Below are positions 20,564 to 31,660 of a stretch of 64,000 nt of DNA, piece after piece. Position numbers and translations under genes: made by a program. Origin of the DNA: Monodelphis domestica (lineage: Eukaryota; Chordata; Mammalia; Didelphimorphia; Didelphidae); assembly GCF_027887165.1 (NCBI RefSeq), contig NC_077228.1, positions 387,442,456 to 387,506,455 on the forward strand. The letters are read 5' to 3'. Within the stretch, counting starts at the first letter, position 1. Every line of letters starts with the position of its first letter. A model generated the notes under the pieces. The model was not told the origin of the DNA. It made no database searches and worked only from the letters and a program-made list of their open reading frames with translations.

Positions 20564-21282
20564 TTTGAGGACCTATTGCTGGAAATAACTCCCCAGACTT
20601 ACATGATTCTAAATTCAAAAGCTCAGAGTCACCTCACCCCAAAAGCTTTCCTTGAATGAGTTCTCCTTATTCTCATCATTTCTTTATTCTTATTTGTATG
20701 GCATTCATTTTTAACAGAATTAAGATAGGGAATCTACACCAACAACTAAACAATGGAAATATATATGTGGAGAATTTAAGGAAGCCCCCCCCCCCAACAG
20801 TGTTAGTCAGAATTCTTGTGGAAAATGTGTGGGAAGACATGGAGTCCCATAGAGTAAGTAGGTAGGAATGGATTTCAGTCTGCACAACTGGATAGAATAT
20901 CATAGATAAAATGACAGATTCATTGAATTATGGGAATGCTGCGTTTGCAAATAGAATCTAATCAATAATAATTAAGTCCACAGGGCATAGATTTTTGTCA
21001 GAAAGGAAGCATTTCTAATAGAGCTGAATAATTAATCTAGTTTGGCTCTGAAGGAACTCTGTTTTGGGATGACACAGCAATTTTTTATGCTTCCTGTATG
21101 CGATTGTGTTGACGACGATTGACCACTGAGTCTAGAAGAGCCATCCAAAGAGTGAGTAATAAAAGAGTTGAGGAGAAACAGTTCCTACTCTCTTTTCCCT
21201 TTATTTCTTATCCTTGAACTTCCATCAAAATAGGGGAAAGAATTCCTCTTCCATCTTTGTCTCCTTTTCCCCTCAGTGGAGG

Positions 21283-21535
21283 CAACTAGGTGACATAGCA
21301 AACAGAAGCATGGGGTCCAAGTGGAATCAGGAAGACCCAAATTCAAATCCTACCTTAGGCACTATTATATTGTATTACTCTGGACAAGTCACTTAACCTT
21401 CATTTTATTAGTTTCCTAATGAAAATGAAAATAACAGCACCTGCCTCCTAGAGTTGTTATGAGGATCAAATGAGATATTTCTAAAGTGTTTAGAACAGTG
21501 CTTGGAACATAGTGGGTATTTGTTTGTTTCCTTTT
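21283..21535 (+). mobile_element. CORE-SINE (MIR/MON-like)
   Basis: Head, GGTTCAAATC-like B box, ACTCTGGACAAGTCACTTAAC, and the core end GAGGATCAAATGAGAT, then the TGCTTGGAACATAGTGG tail are all present. Confidence 0.75.
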
Positions 21536-22144
21536 TACAAGAACATAGTTGCAAGAGCAAATGACCAAAAGATAGTAGCAGTGCAATAGAGAAAAAGTCC
21601 AACAAATGACATTAGCAATTCCCAGCTTAGTGGAGAAGGCAGCTTATATTTCAGTGTATTAAATGACATTTCCAGACAAACAGATTGGATCATTAGTAGC
21701 AGCACTATAGGCAAAAGGGATCTTCAAGTTGGGATACATCTCTAGGAGTTTAAGTTACCCTGGCTACATGTATTCTTTATGCCTGCTCCCTCTCCTATAT
21801 GTGTTCCTAACGAATGATTTTCCAATTGATGGGATGAGAATCTGTGGGATAGACTAGTCCTCTGTGTAAGGGAAAGGAGTGATTGGAAAAGGTGGAGGAT
21901 CTTTCTGGTTTTTCGCCTTGCTATTCTGTTTAATTGAATGATATTTTCTATGAATAGCTGTGTCTTGGTTTATTGGACTAGTTTGATAAAGAAAACCACT
22001 GGTCAGGGCTGGTAGTTGTGGCTTTGAAAAGATGTTGACCCAAAGCATATCTTGACCTTTAGGAAGCATTCAGGGCCACAAAACTGAGGGGGCCTAATTA
22101 GATGTCATTTAAACTTTCTACACAATTCTGATTGAGTACTCTCA

Positions 22145-22290
22145 ACTAAAATTTTTTAAGGCAAAAAGGGTTAAATGAATTTTCCCAGGGTAAATTTGCC
22201 CTAAACAGGTAGGAGATTGTCTGATGCCAGATTTGAGTCTGGGTTCTCCTGACTCCAGGTCTCTCTTTTCATTGTACCACCTACCTACCT
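22145..22290 (-). mobile_element. SINE fragment
   Basis: Reverse complement of the conserved SINE middle (TTTTCCCAGGGT, GATTTGAGTCTGGGTTCTCCTGACTCCAGG). Confidence 0.65.
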
Positions 22291-22715
22291 CTCAACTAAT
22301 TCTACACTGGCAACACCACACTTCTTGAAAACTACTTGAAAAAAATGTGTGTATATTGACTTTTCCCCTTATGGTTCTATTTATATTAAAATTTCCTTAG
22401 ATTTTTGTATCCTTATGTAACTTGTTAAGATATATCCTTTTTTAATGAACTATGATACTTATAATTTTTAGATCACAACCACAAGTTACAATTTTGTTTG
22501 CATTTCTGGCTTTATTTTTTCTTCCCTATTTTGCTGAATGCATTGAATTCCTTGGAGAAGAAAAATTATGAGTTTTGTAGGGAAGGTTGATTCTAATGCC
22601 ATAATTATTAAGAATAGTTTTTTAAATTGTTGCTATTTTGTCTGAAAACAGGAATTAAGTTGTTTATCTGGATAGAGAAATGTGAAAAGAGACTGAATAC
22701 TAGAAGTTACTGGGC

Positions 22716-22905
22716 AAGGGGGTTAGGTAGGTAGCACAGTGGATAGAATGTCAGGCGTAGAGTTGGGATGACCTTGGTTCAAAGGCGATCCCAGATACTT
22801 TCTAAGCTGTATGAACCAGAGAAAGTCACTTATCCTTGATTACCTCACTCTTGCTTGCTTTTCTGTCTTAGAATTGATACTAAGACACAAAATAAGGATT
22901 TAAAA
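22716..22905 (+). mobile_element. tRNA-derived marsupial SINE
   Basis: TAGGTAGCACAGTGGATAGA head (A box), GGTTCAAAGG B-box-like, AGTCACTTATCC, and the AATTGATACTAAGACA tail ending in an A-rich run. Confidence 0.75.
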
Positions 22906-23900
22906 TTTTTACTTGGGATAAAAAGAAACAAACACAGGTTTGCTTGACTTGTTCAGCAAGAAGTTTAATAAAATTGATCTTGCATGACACTGTGGGGAGA
23001 GATTAATAAATAAGGCCACCATACTTCCTCAATTTTTATTTGTGACTCCCTGGAAGGAAAAAAAAAAGATATGAAACTTAATTCATAATTACTTCTCACC
23101 ATTTAAAATCATAACCTTTCCTGTAGAGATATTTTCTCTAAGTAGGTAACATGTTTTATAAAAATTTTTTAAAAATCTATTCAAGGTGTATCTTATAGAC
23201 AAAGGAGTTAGTTTCTAGTTTAGAAGGAAATACTTCTGCCATTGCTAAAGTACCTTGATTTGAAGGGGGTGGGAAACAAATACAAAAAGCAGAATTTAAA
23301 AGGGAATTGAACTGTCCAGACAAGGGCAGGTAAGAGTCCAAAACACTGGACCAGGGATCAGGAGACCTGGGGTCTAGCCATGCCTCATCTATTAACTTGC
23401 TTTAAAATTCAGCAACTTATCCTCTGTAAGGGTACTTTCTCACAAAAATGAAATGGAACAATGGAGACAGTTATTTATTAAGATTTGAGGTTCTCTATAT
23501 GGCATTTGAAATACTTCAAGGACACATTAAATTTTTCAACATTTGCTTGACTTATATTTTCACTCTGAAAATCCTTTGTTCTTTCCCCTTCAAGTCAGCT
23601 GATTAACAGATTTTGAAGGAAACATACTGTTTATATTTCATTTTTTTACCTTCATTACATTATTGCTGATATTGAGGATGTATAGTAATTTAAAAGCAAA
23701 AAACTTTAACCCTAAGGTTGAAATCGATTTTGGATCTATCCTACCAAAACGTTTATTATATTGCTGAAAAGTCTCTTCCCTCTATCTGCTCCCCCCAGTT
23801 TTAGTTACCTCAGGATAGGAAAAGATTGAATAACCTCCCTCTCTTAGACTAGAATTAGCAATGAATATCGGTTTCCATTGAAAAATAGCAAAGGTATATA
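22906..23900. other. Unassigned sequence, likely intron of the mannosidase-like gene
   Basis: No exon of the mannosidase family, RNA gene or confident repeat found here. Confidence 0.4.
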
Positions 23901-23930
23901 TATGAAGATTTTTTGCAATCCCCACCTCAC

Positions 23931-24611
23931 CTCTTCATCAGTCTTTTCCCCTTTCTGCTGGAATTCAGGTCTTTGGGTTACTGTCTTAACAGCATTTCCT
24001 ACATCCGTATTAGGCAGCTCTTTGGAATTCTCATTGTTGTGTACTTTATCTTGGAGAACTTCTTTGGGAATATCTATTTGTATCTTCTCGGGCATTATCT
24101 TCAGAGCCTCTTTCGCTTCCCTCCAAATTTGTTCATGGTTTTGTTGAATCTTGACTAAGACGTCTGCAGCAGCTGCAGCAGCAGCCATTACCATCTTGAT
24201 CGTCTTTACCTTCTCTGCCCTGAGATGCTTCTGCTCACTTTCTGCCCCATTCTCTATCCCCACCTCCTCGCTGCTGATTCCCAAGCTGTTTCTCTGCTTT
24301 TGATCATTGGTCAGCAGGACCGCCGAGTTGGAGTGAAATAGGACCCGGCTGAACAGTTTAGAAGATAATGGCATAGAGATCACTCCGTAACAGAAAGTAA
24401 TAAGAGCGCTGAACAGCAGCAGTCTGACGAATTTCTCTGTCAGTTTGAAAGATCCCTGGTTGGCTACTTTCCTGCTGCCAATAATGATAGTGTCACGATT
24501 TGGTTGGCTAGTGGGTGAGGCCCTAAAGATCCTCTCATGCCCTACGACACGCATGGCTCTGTGAGCCTCAGAGGATGCTGAATGATGATTCTTATTTCCA
24601 GGTTCCGCCAA
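23931..24611 (-). CDS. MAN1A1-like: First coding exon of a divergent class I Golgi alpha-1,2-mannosidase (MAN1A1-like)
   Basis: Minus strand, 227 codons from ATG (24611) to a clean splice donor GAAGAG/GTGAGG after 23931. The product is the N-terminal part of a type II Golgi enzyme that trims mannose from N-glycans. A cytoplasmic tail of about 57 residues is followed by a signal anchor, FKLTEKFVRLLLFSALITF (human MAN1A1 LRLTEKFVLLLVFSAFITL), then SSKLFSRVLFHS (human SSKLLSGVLFHS). An acidic stem segment IQQNHEQIWREAKEALKIMP aligns with human IRENHERALREAKETLQKLP. A run of eight alanines sits in the stem (plus-strand GCAGC repeats at about 24164-24190). The glycosyl-hydrolase 47 catalytic domain is encoded by later exons, not in the window. 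The anchor differs from MAN1A1 at many positions that are otherwise strongly conserved, so this looks like a paralogue or fast-evolving copy rather than canonical MAN1A1. Confidence 0.8.
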
Positions 24612-24800
24612 CTATATAGTGAGCACTGCCACTTTAGGTTCGAGTTGCACGTGTCCAAATATCAAAATGCTGATAAACCTTCCAGCTTGGCCGTAGTTCT
24701 ATGGTTTCGAACCTGTCTGGGGTGAAATGATGAAACAGCTTCTCCCTCGGTCTCCTTCCAGTCAAACACCTTTATCCACCCACACAGGTATATCCTGCCG
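24612..24800 (-). other. 5' UTR part of the mannosidase-like exon and its splice acceptor
   Basis: On the minus strand a pyrimidine tract ending CTCTCCTGGCAG (acceptor AG at 24802-24801) precedes 24800. The exon then runs through the UTR into the ATG at 24611. A 45-codon open stretch lies in the UTR in another frame and ends before the ATG; it may be an upstream reading frame. Bases 24675-24800 are duplicated at 1-126. Confidence 0.6.
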
Positions 24801-24969
24801 CTGCCAGGAGAGAAAGAAAAGAATTATTATTTAAAAAAATAAAATTTCCAGTGTGTCTCTTCTTCACAATGTTCCCTACCGCTAGGCTAAGTTCCTATGA
24901 GAATTTGACTCCCTGTATAGAAGAGATTAGAGGTCAAAGGATCTAAATTTGAAGATAGATTCTGCCACT
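24675..24969. repeat. Second copy of the segment at 1-295
   Basis: Identical to window bases 1-295; divergence begins at 24970. Confidence 0.95.
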
Positions 24970-25019
24970 TATCTGAACGAATACCACATGTTTAAGATTT
25001 CAATTGCCTATGCTATAAT

Positions 25020-25100
25020 ATTATTATAAATTTAGAGTTGGAAGGGATCTTTAATCTGATGCCCTTCTTCTACAGATGAGGAAATTGATACTTCCTCCTT
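25020..25100 (+). mobile_element. Old MIR/CORE-SINE-like fragment
   Basis: TTTAGAGTTGGAAGGGATCT followed by CTACAGATGAGGAAATTGA is the marsupial old-repeat block seen again at 59385 and 62810. Confidence 0.55.
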
Positions 25101-25478
25101 ATCTCCTCACTTCCACCTTCCAGGTTAAGCGTGATTCATAGTCTTATAGGTATTCAGTGCAGAATGGAAATTTGAATAAAGATGATGATAATAATAATGA
25201 TAAGCATTTGTATGGTGCTTTAAGGTTTTCACAGTGCTAATAATATCTCATTTTAGATATCTGAAACCAAGTCCAGTGAAATTCAGCCCTCTATGTAACT
25301 TTGGGAAAGTCATTTTCTCTTTTTGGGCCTCAGTTTCCATCCTCATTTGTTAAAATGAAGGGGAGGGAGTGGAATAGATGCTTTTTAAGACATTCCCTCC
25401 AGTTCTAGATGCTACAATCCTATGACTGGTAAAGAAATTGTCAGATTCCTCCTTCAGGAAAGGGTGCCCCAAACCCAC

Positions 25479-25690
25479 CTGAATGGTGGTAGGGGCAGGA
25501 ACGGGATAGGACTTCTTTCCTTGAAAGGAGCTTCAAACTCCTGCGCCAGAAGGGCGGCAGGTCGTTGGTCATTCCTGTGTCCCCCTCCGCCTGGGCTTGT
25601 GGAGAGCACACTTCTATTATCCCTCTGGACTGATGGGGTAGCACAAACAACTCCCAAGTTGGGAAACTGCCACGTGGACTTTTAGCTGAA
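25479..25690 (-). other. Probable non-coding first exon of the mannosidase-like gene
   Basis: GC-rich relative to its surroundings. The minus strand ends in CCATTCAG/GTGGGT, a good splice donor (last exon base 25479) that pairs logically with the acceptor at 24801-24802. The transcription start is inferred to lie just below the GC box and CCAAT box. Short upstream open frames are present. Confidence 0.45.
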
Positions 25691-25699
25691 GAGAGTGAC

Positions 25700-25790
25700 A
25701 TTGCCTCTGGGCCAATCACAGACCGCTGAGATGGGGCTTGGGCATGAGGACACAACGGGGGGCGGGGCAAAGCTTTAGCACAGCTAATGG
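25700..25790 (-). promoter_or_regulatory. GC-box/CCAAT promoter region
   Basis: GGGGGGCGGGGC (25757-25768) is an Sp1-type GC box and CCAAT (25712-25716) an NF-Y-type site. This is the only CpG-bearing, GC-rich patch near the exon. Orientation is inferred from the donor at 25479; the promoter could fire both ways. Confidence 0.5.
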
Positions 25791-26279
25791 CTACAGGAGA
25801 GCTACTGTCCTAAGTTAATGATGGGTCTGGTTCATTTTCTCTAGATCTGCGGGTCGCTGAGGGTGAATTTGTGACTGAGAGAAAGGGAGAGAGGCCTTTA
25901 GAGTTAATCCTTAGGTTCCTAGACTCAGTGTACATTTTGTTTTTCTTTAAGTACATTCTCAGAGTAAATGAAGACCTACAAACTGGAACCTTTGGGGAGA
26001 GAACCTAGAGGGAAAGGGCAAGACGAATGCCAAAGATAAAGATTGAGGTTATCAGATGTGGTTCATACATTATTGCTAAGAATATTCTTAATGATGATGC
26101 ACTTTACAAATCCTCCCTGGAAACCCAAAACAGGTATTAGCAATCTTTAATAATGAATCATCTTTAATAACTCATGAAAGTCAAGGTCGAAGAAATTGCA
26201 GAGACCAAACTCTGTCCTTTGTCCTCAACAATGGAATGAAACTTCGTAGAATCTCACCTGTACTTAAGAAATAATTGCC

Positions 26280-26440
26280 TTCTAGGTAGCAGGTAGTTGG
26301 ACCTGGAGTCAGGCTTGAGTTTAATTGTGTGCTCAATTTTCTTGTCTGTAAATGAGAATATCTAGCTCCCAGGGCTGTTGTCAGGAAAAGACAACCTAAA
26401 CTTTGGCAAACCCCAAGTGCTATTAAAAATGTTATCTATC
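26280..26440 (+). mobile_element. CORE-SINE fragment (MIR/MON-like)
   Basis: GGACCTGGAGTCAGG, TCAATTTTCTTGTCTGTAAATGAG and a GGCTGTTGTCAGGA core end are present. Confidence 0.6.
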
Positions 26441-26744
26441 ATGTAATTTGTAATGGAAAAATGGAATCCCAATTATATTCTGTTTTATGGTTGAAATTTT
26501 TAATTTAAATTTTTGTCAGAATCCTGACTGGTTTTGTGTTTATAAAATCAAGAATTTACATCAAGAATTCTTACCAATCCACTCCCTCACCAATCCACTT
26601 ACCTCATCCACTTAGATTTTTTCCTTTTAGAAAAGGAATTTTCCATTTGCACAGTACCCTAAGAACCATGAGACCTTTCCATCTAACTTGCATCTGAAGC
26701 TTCCAATTTCCCATCAAAATGTGAGCAAAAGAGAAGAACCATTT

Positions 26745-26825
26745 CAGCTTTTTTATTTTGTATTCCTAGTGCATAACATAGCATTTTGTACATAGTAAAG
26801 GCTTAATAAATAAACATTCATTCAT
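26745..26825 (+). mobile_element. L2/MIR-type 3' tail
   Basis: TTTGTATTCCTAGTGCATAACATAG...ACATAGTAAAGGCTTAATAAATA pattern of ancient LINE/SINE tails. Confidence 0.55.
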
Positions 26826-27179
26826 GTTTACCTACACTAGGTCTCTTCATGGATATAATTCTTCCTCATAGTATATAGTTCTTCATAGACTCTGTGTTCT
26901 TTAAGACTTTGCCTTAGAATGTAAGTTGTCAGGTCTTTGAAAGCTGGAAAGTTTAGGAATGAACTATGCTATCAGGTTCAATTTAGTGAAATGGAGAGAA
27001 GTCTATTAATAGAAGATGCTAATTTGGAGGATGACCCAGCAACTAATAAAATGTCTACTAATGTGTGGAGGGAAAACCTGTAGTGATATAATCACAGGTC
27101 TCTGAAGTCAAACATTTATCAAGTACCTACTATGTGCAAAGTGAAGAAACAGCCTAGATAGTGGCTAAATATGGCCTCT

Positions 27180-27840
27180 TTGTCACACCTTATATGGAAC
27201 ATTATGTTCAGTTACAGATACCAAAGTTTAAGAAAGATTTTATAAATTGAAGAATGTGCAAAAGAGGACAGTTGCATTCATGAAGGGCTTTGAATTCATA
27301 CTCTGTGAAGTAACTGGGAAGGTTTAGCCTTAAAAATATTCATAGGGAATAAGAAATATGTTTTAAGTATTTGAAGAGCTGTCAAGGGGAAGAGAACAGA
27401 ACCAGGAACAGTAGATAGAAGTTCTTAAAGAGATAAACTAAGGCTTGATTTCAAGGAAAAACCTCTAACAATTAGAACTACTCAAAAAGGAAATGGCCTC
27501 AAGAGGTATTAGGTTTATTCCTTCAGAAAAAATACTAGTGGGAAAAAGTTAAAAAGAGGCAAATTTCCCTGATTTTTCAAATATCACTGATAGCAGTCAA
27601 ATGTGCTGATTCTTTCAGGACCCAAGGGTATCATTCATATAAATTGAATGACTCAGTGATTTGAATTCATCCAGGGTAACTATTTGCTCTCTTAATATTG
27701 CCTTCCTTATTTTGAATACTTCAGACAGAAGCTAGATAATCACTTTGGGGACATTTATAGTGGAGATTTCTTTCCTGTGTTGGTTGGACTAGGCCACTGA
27801 AATTCAATTCTAAAATGCCGTGATTCTGTGATTTATTTTT
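27180..27840 (+). mobile_element. CR1/L3-type LINE 3' region
   Basis: Ordered blocks of the CR1/L3 3' end: TTATGTTCAGTTACAGATACC, AAGAGGACAGTTGCA, AACTGGGAAGGTTTAGCC, TTTGAAGAGCTGTCA, AGGAAAAACCTCTAACAATTAG, and near 27790 TTGGACTAGGCCACTGA then GTGATTCTGTGATT. Decayed. Confidence 0.65.
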
Positions 27841-28029
27841 CTTAGTTCCAAAAGTCAGAGTCAGTGAGTGAATGTTGATAGAAGCAAATTTCTTCTTTAT
27901 TTAAGTGCCAAGAAAATCCCAGGGTTAGCTATTGTCCATGTCATGTAGAATTGGACATAACTAAATGATTGAATAGCCACAATGAAATAAGTAAAAGCTC
28001 AATCACCCTACTTCCTTTATTATGATAAC

Positions 28030-28430
28030 TCATAACAGGGTTTGTTGAATGAACTCAAGTTGTTTAGACTGGAGAAAAGAATACTTAATGTGGATGTGAT
28101 AGCTATATCTTATCTTGAAATATTTCAAACATCATCATACAAAAGAATGATTATATTAGTATTGTTCATTCCGGAGGGAAGAACTAGAACCAGTCAATGA
28201 AAATAGATTTTGGCTTGAGATGGGGGTGGGGGGAAGGGGAGAAAAGCAATTATAGTGGTCTAGACCTGGAACTTCTTTGGAGTGTAAGGAGCTATGCTTC
28301 CCCTCCACTGGATTCCCAGGCAGAGGTTTGATGACCATTTGTCAGTGGAATTGTTTCTACTTCAAGTCTGTGCTATATTAAATTACCTTTGATTTCTTTT
28401 TTGATATAAAATTCTATGATTCTGTGTTGG
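28030..28430 (+). mobile_element. Second CR1/L3-type LINE 3' region
   Basis: TTTAGACTGGAGAAAAGAAT, GGATGTGATAGCTATA, GGAGGGAAGAACTAGAACCA and a terminal AAATTCTATGATTCTGTG match the same LINE tail as at 27180-27840. Confidence 0.6.
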
Positions 28431-28799
28431 ACATATCCAACTGTATTACTTCCACTGATCATAGAGATTTATGCTTTATTGAGTCCAACTTTTAGGGACA
28501 TATATAAAAATTAGTCCTTACTAAAGTATATTCTTAAACATGACTTAATGTGTTTAGTGCTTTTATTTATTTTCATTCTTTTGTTCAGTTTATGGTTATT
28601 TGCTGCCATCTACAGGTAAAGTTTTAGAGTAACTCGGTTTTCTTCCCTAGCCATTCAGTACAACCATCTCCTGTGACAAAGAAGAGTGAATAGCATTGGG
28701 AGCTTACAATTTACAGTTTACAAAAGACCTCAAAACAATGGAATAAGGCAGGCAGAATTCTAGTTAGGAAAATTTCCATAAAAAACTTTGTCACTGCTT

Positions 28800-28890
28800 T
28801 TTTTGTCTTGATATGCTCAGTACCCTGCAGAGTGCTTGACACATAGTAGTGGATGCTTTATAAATGATTATTGATTTGAATTGAATTGAA
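28800..28890 (+). mobile_element. L2/MIR-type 3' tail
   Basis: GAGTGCTTGACACATAGTAG followed by GCTTTATAAATGATT. Confidence 0.5.
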
Positions 28891-29254
28891 AATAAATAGA
28901 ACTTTCTAGAGATTGAGTAAGCTGATTCAATGGGCTATGAAATTTTCAGCAAACATGTGTACACTTCCTTTACTGTCACATATTGATTCTGCATCTACTT
29001 TGTGGACTTTCTCTGTTGTTAGGTCAACCAAATAATCCCAGGTAACAACTGTGTAGGGGTTTTTTGCAGTGTCACAGAGATAGCAATTTGATATGTTTCA
29101 GATTCAGATGTTAGGAATTTAAGAAGGTGATATTTCATTTGAATCCTTTATTGGAAGGTTATGTTGTTAATTGTCTTTTTAAAAATCAGAATCTAGTGAC
29201 AGGGTCAATAACTTTATTTTTCTGTCCCTATTGATGACAAGTCTGGAAAATATG

Positions 29255-29400
29255 CTCCTTTGATGTGAAGACACTGGACAAGTTGCTTAACCTATCAGTC
29301 TCAGTTTCCTCATCTGAAAAATGAAGAAAATAGCATCTACCTCACAGATTACCATGAGGATCAAATGAGATTATATATGTAAAACACTTTTCAAACCGTA
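29255..29400 (+). mobile_element. CORE-SINE fragment
   Basis: GTTGCTTAACCTATCAGTCTCAGTTTCCTCATCTG and GAGGATCAAATGAGAT core end. Confidence 0.65.
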
Positions 29401-29539
29401 ATCACTGTCCTATCCATTTCAAAGAGTGTTTTTTCCTCTTCTTTGATTTTCATCTTGTATATCACTTAGCTTAAAAAGAATTTTTTTGTGTTCTTCACTT
29501 TAGGATTCCTAAAAGTATTCTTACAGAACTATACCTCTC

Positions 29540-30075
29540 TTTTTTATTCATCCTCCATGAAGTTCCTTTGTTTCCATATTTTCCATGTCTTTTAAAACAC
29601 TAAGTTGGTAGATAAATTCTTTGTGTATCCACACATATCTCTTTAGAAGGTTTCCTCTTTTTCTCATTAGAATGATCTTGTTTGGAGCCATTAAAATTTT
29701 ATTTTTGGAAACTTCACATTCCTCTTCTGCTACCTTCTCTAGAATTTTATACCATATCCTTTCTCTGAACTCTCTGAAATCTACCATCCAAAAATCCAAA
29801 ATGTGTCAGAATGACTAATTTTTCTCTTTTTATATGACTGCTAAGATGAAGTAATCACTAAAAGTTCCTATCATTCCCACACTAGCAAAAAGTTACTCTT
29901 TTTTTTTGGTTAGGATCAGGTCCTCTACTTTAAAAAATGATCTTTAATGTAAATGAAGAATTTATCAGTTATCCCATTTTTGGTCAAAAAAGCTATAGTG
30001 ATATTTGGATAGTTGAAATTAACCATCACTATGGTTTCATGTAGCCATGTCATATTTGTCATACTTCCTCAAAGC
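29540..30075 (-). mobile_element. CR1-like LINE ORF2 fragment
   Basis: Minus-strand translation around 30030-29960 shows a decayed VMVNFNYPNIT, resembling the GDFNYPDI block that closes the endonuclease domain in CR1/L2-clade LINEs. An 83-codon open stretch (29799-29548) follows. Assignment is tentative. Confidence 0.35.
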
Positions 30076-30094
30076 TTCTGGCTGGGTAGTCTGA

Positions 30095-30315
30095 GAGGTG
30101 GTGTAGAATGATAGATAGCAAACAGTACTCAGAATCAGGGAGTCCTGGGTTTGAATTCCATCTCTAATACTGGCAGTGGAGGTGTAGGCAAGTTCCTTAA
30201 TTTTTTCCACTTAACTCCATTTCCACATTTGTAAAATGAGATACAAACTACATTGAAAAGTTATGAAAATTGAATGAGGTAATGCATATGAGTAATATAT
30301 AAATGTTTTTACCAG
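30095..30315 (+). mobile_element. CORE-SINE, near complete
   Basis: GGGTTTGAATTCC B-box-like sequence, TTTGTAAAATGAGATA and AATGAGGTAATGCATA are in SINE order. Confidence 0.6.
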
Positions 30316-30329
30316 TACAGTTCTAATAA

Positions 30330-31190
30330 AAATAATACTTTTGTGTCTGTCCAATGGTCTTTAAACAAACATTCACTATAATTCTTTCCTCTTGTTCTTG
30401 AATTTCCTCAAATGAATATACATTTTAATATACAATGGTAACCCGCTGTTTCCTTTTACTCATATTATTCATTTTAAATACACTATAACTGTCCATAGCT
30501 ACATTTTCAACAATTTTCCTCACAAAATTAATTACAACTCAAAAAGGATGGGTCTATAATCCATATAAGAAAAAGTAAATTAATGGAAAATACCTTTTGC
30601 TCAAACATGACATGCTAGAAAATATTTGCTCGTTTGAGTCAGAAGGGGACATAGAGAGCAGAGAACACTGTCTATTACTCTTCATTATGTAGGTGCATCA
30701 GAGAGGAGATGTTTGTTAATAAAAGGTGCATTTTTTCTTATTTTGAGGTCAGAGATTAGTGTTGTAGCCCAGGGAACTCTCCAGGGTCCTGATAGTGATT
30801 TTTCAGTGTATAACAGTACTTGCAATTTGCATCCACTGTTCCCATAGAAGTGACTCCTTCCTTCCTCTTCACACCAGAGTCTTTTTAGTTATTCTTATGG
30901 ATATTTTCTAATGCTCCTGATAGTGAAACTCATAAATTTGTGAGAGTCGAGTTTTTCCTCATTTGTTTATCACTTTCTGGGAAGCTTATGTAAGAAATCA
31001 ATTGTGAATATTTAATTAATTCAGCTGAGGACATTGATCAAAACATTTCATTTAAAAAATTGCTTCAAAACCAATGACATTCTCTTAAATACTGGCCAAA
31101 ATTTTAGGACAGATTTAATTTAGGGAAATTAGCAAATACCATTTGGAAGTTGAAGAGTAAAGTGGCTGATCATACTGAAAAAATAATTCA
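30330..31190. other. No recognised feature
   Basis: AT-rich sequence without coding, RNA or assignable repeat signals. Confidence 0.4.
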
Positions 31191-31199
31191 ATTTAACTC

Positions 31200-31320
31200 T
31201 ATAAAAACTTACTAGGCACAACCTACTATATAGAGGGTATTATGCTAGGTGCTGGAAAGATAGGAAATTTAGATAAGACAGAGTTCCTGCCCTTATGAAA
31301 CTTATGGACTAATAAGGGCA
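31200..31320 (+). mobile_element. Ancient repeat tail (TACTATGTGCCAGGCACTG-type)
   Basis: ACTAGGCACAACCTACTATATAG...TGCTAGGTGCTGGAAAGATA...GTTCCTGCCCTTATGAAACTTA is the well-known ancient mammalian repeat pattern; the family is not assigned here. Related bits are at 27110, 44850 and 63400. Confidence 0.5.
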
Positions 31321-31496
31321 TCCTACTCGTATATAAATAACTTCTGCCAAGATATTTTCTTTGTTCTGATTTTCCTGTGTTCAGAAAAATCCCCTAAAAG
31401 TAATGCCAGAACATTTTGAGAAGTGACTGCATATCTTTTAAGGAACATTACTATGAAGTTATGGTACATGATATCTTTCATTTTCAATTAGTTTTA

Positions 31497-31660
31497 TTTC
31501 TTATTTTTTAAACCCTTACTTTCTGCCTCTCTAGGACAGAAGGGCAAGGGCTAGGCAAATGGAATTTTGACTTGCTCAGAATTACACAGCTAGAAAGCAT
31601 ATGAGGTAAGATTTGAATCCAGGTCATCTGGACTCCAGCCTCCTCAATTAATTTTTAATT
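31497..31660 (-). mobile_element. tRNA-derived marsupial SINE
   Basis: Reverse complement: AAACCCTTACTTTCTGCCT, GGGCAAGGGCTAGGCAA, ACACAGCTAGAAAGC, TGAATCCAGGTC. Confidence 0.7.

Noticed and set aside
25422-25770. Overlapping open frames on both strands near 25.5 kb
   Set aside because: GC-rich promoter/first-exon sequence produces long stop-free stretches; no match to a known protein.
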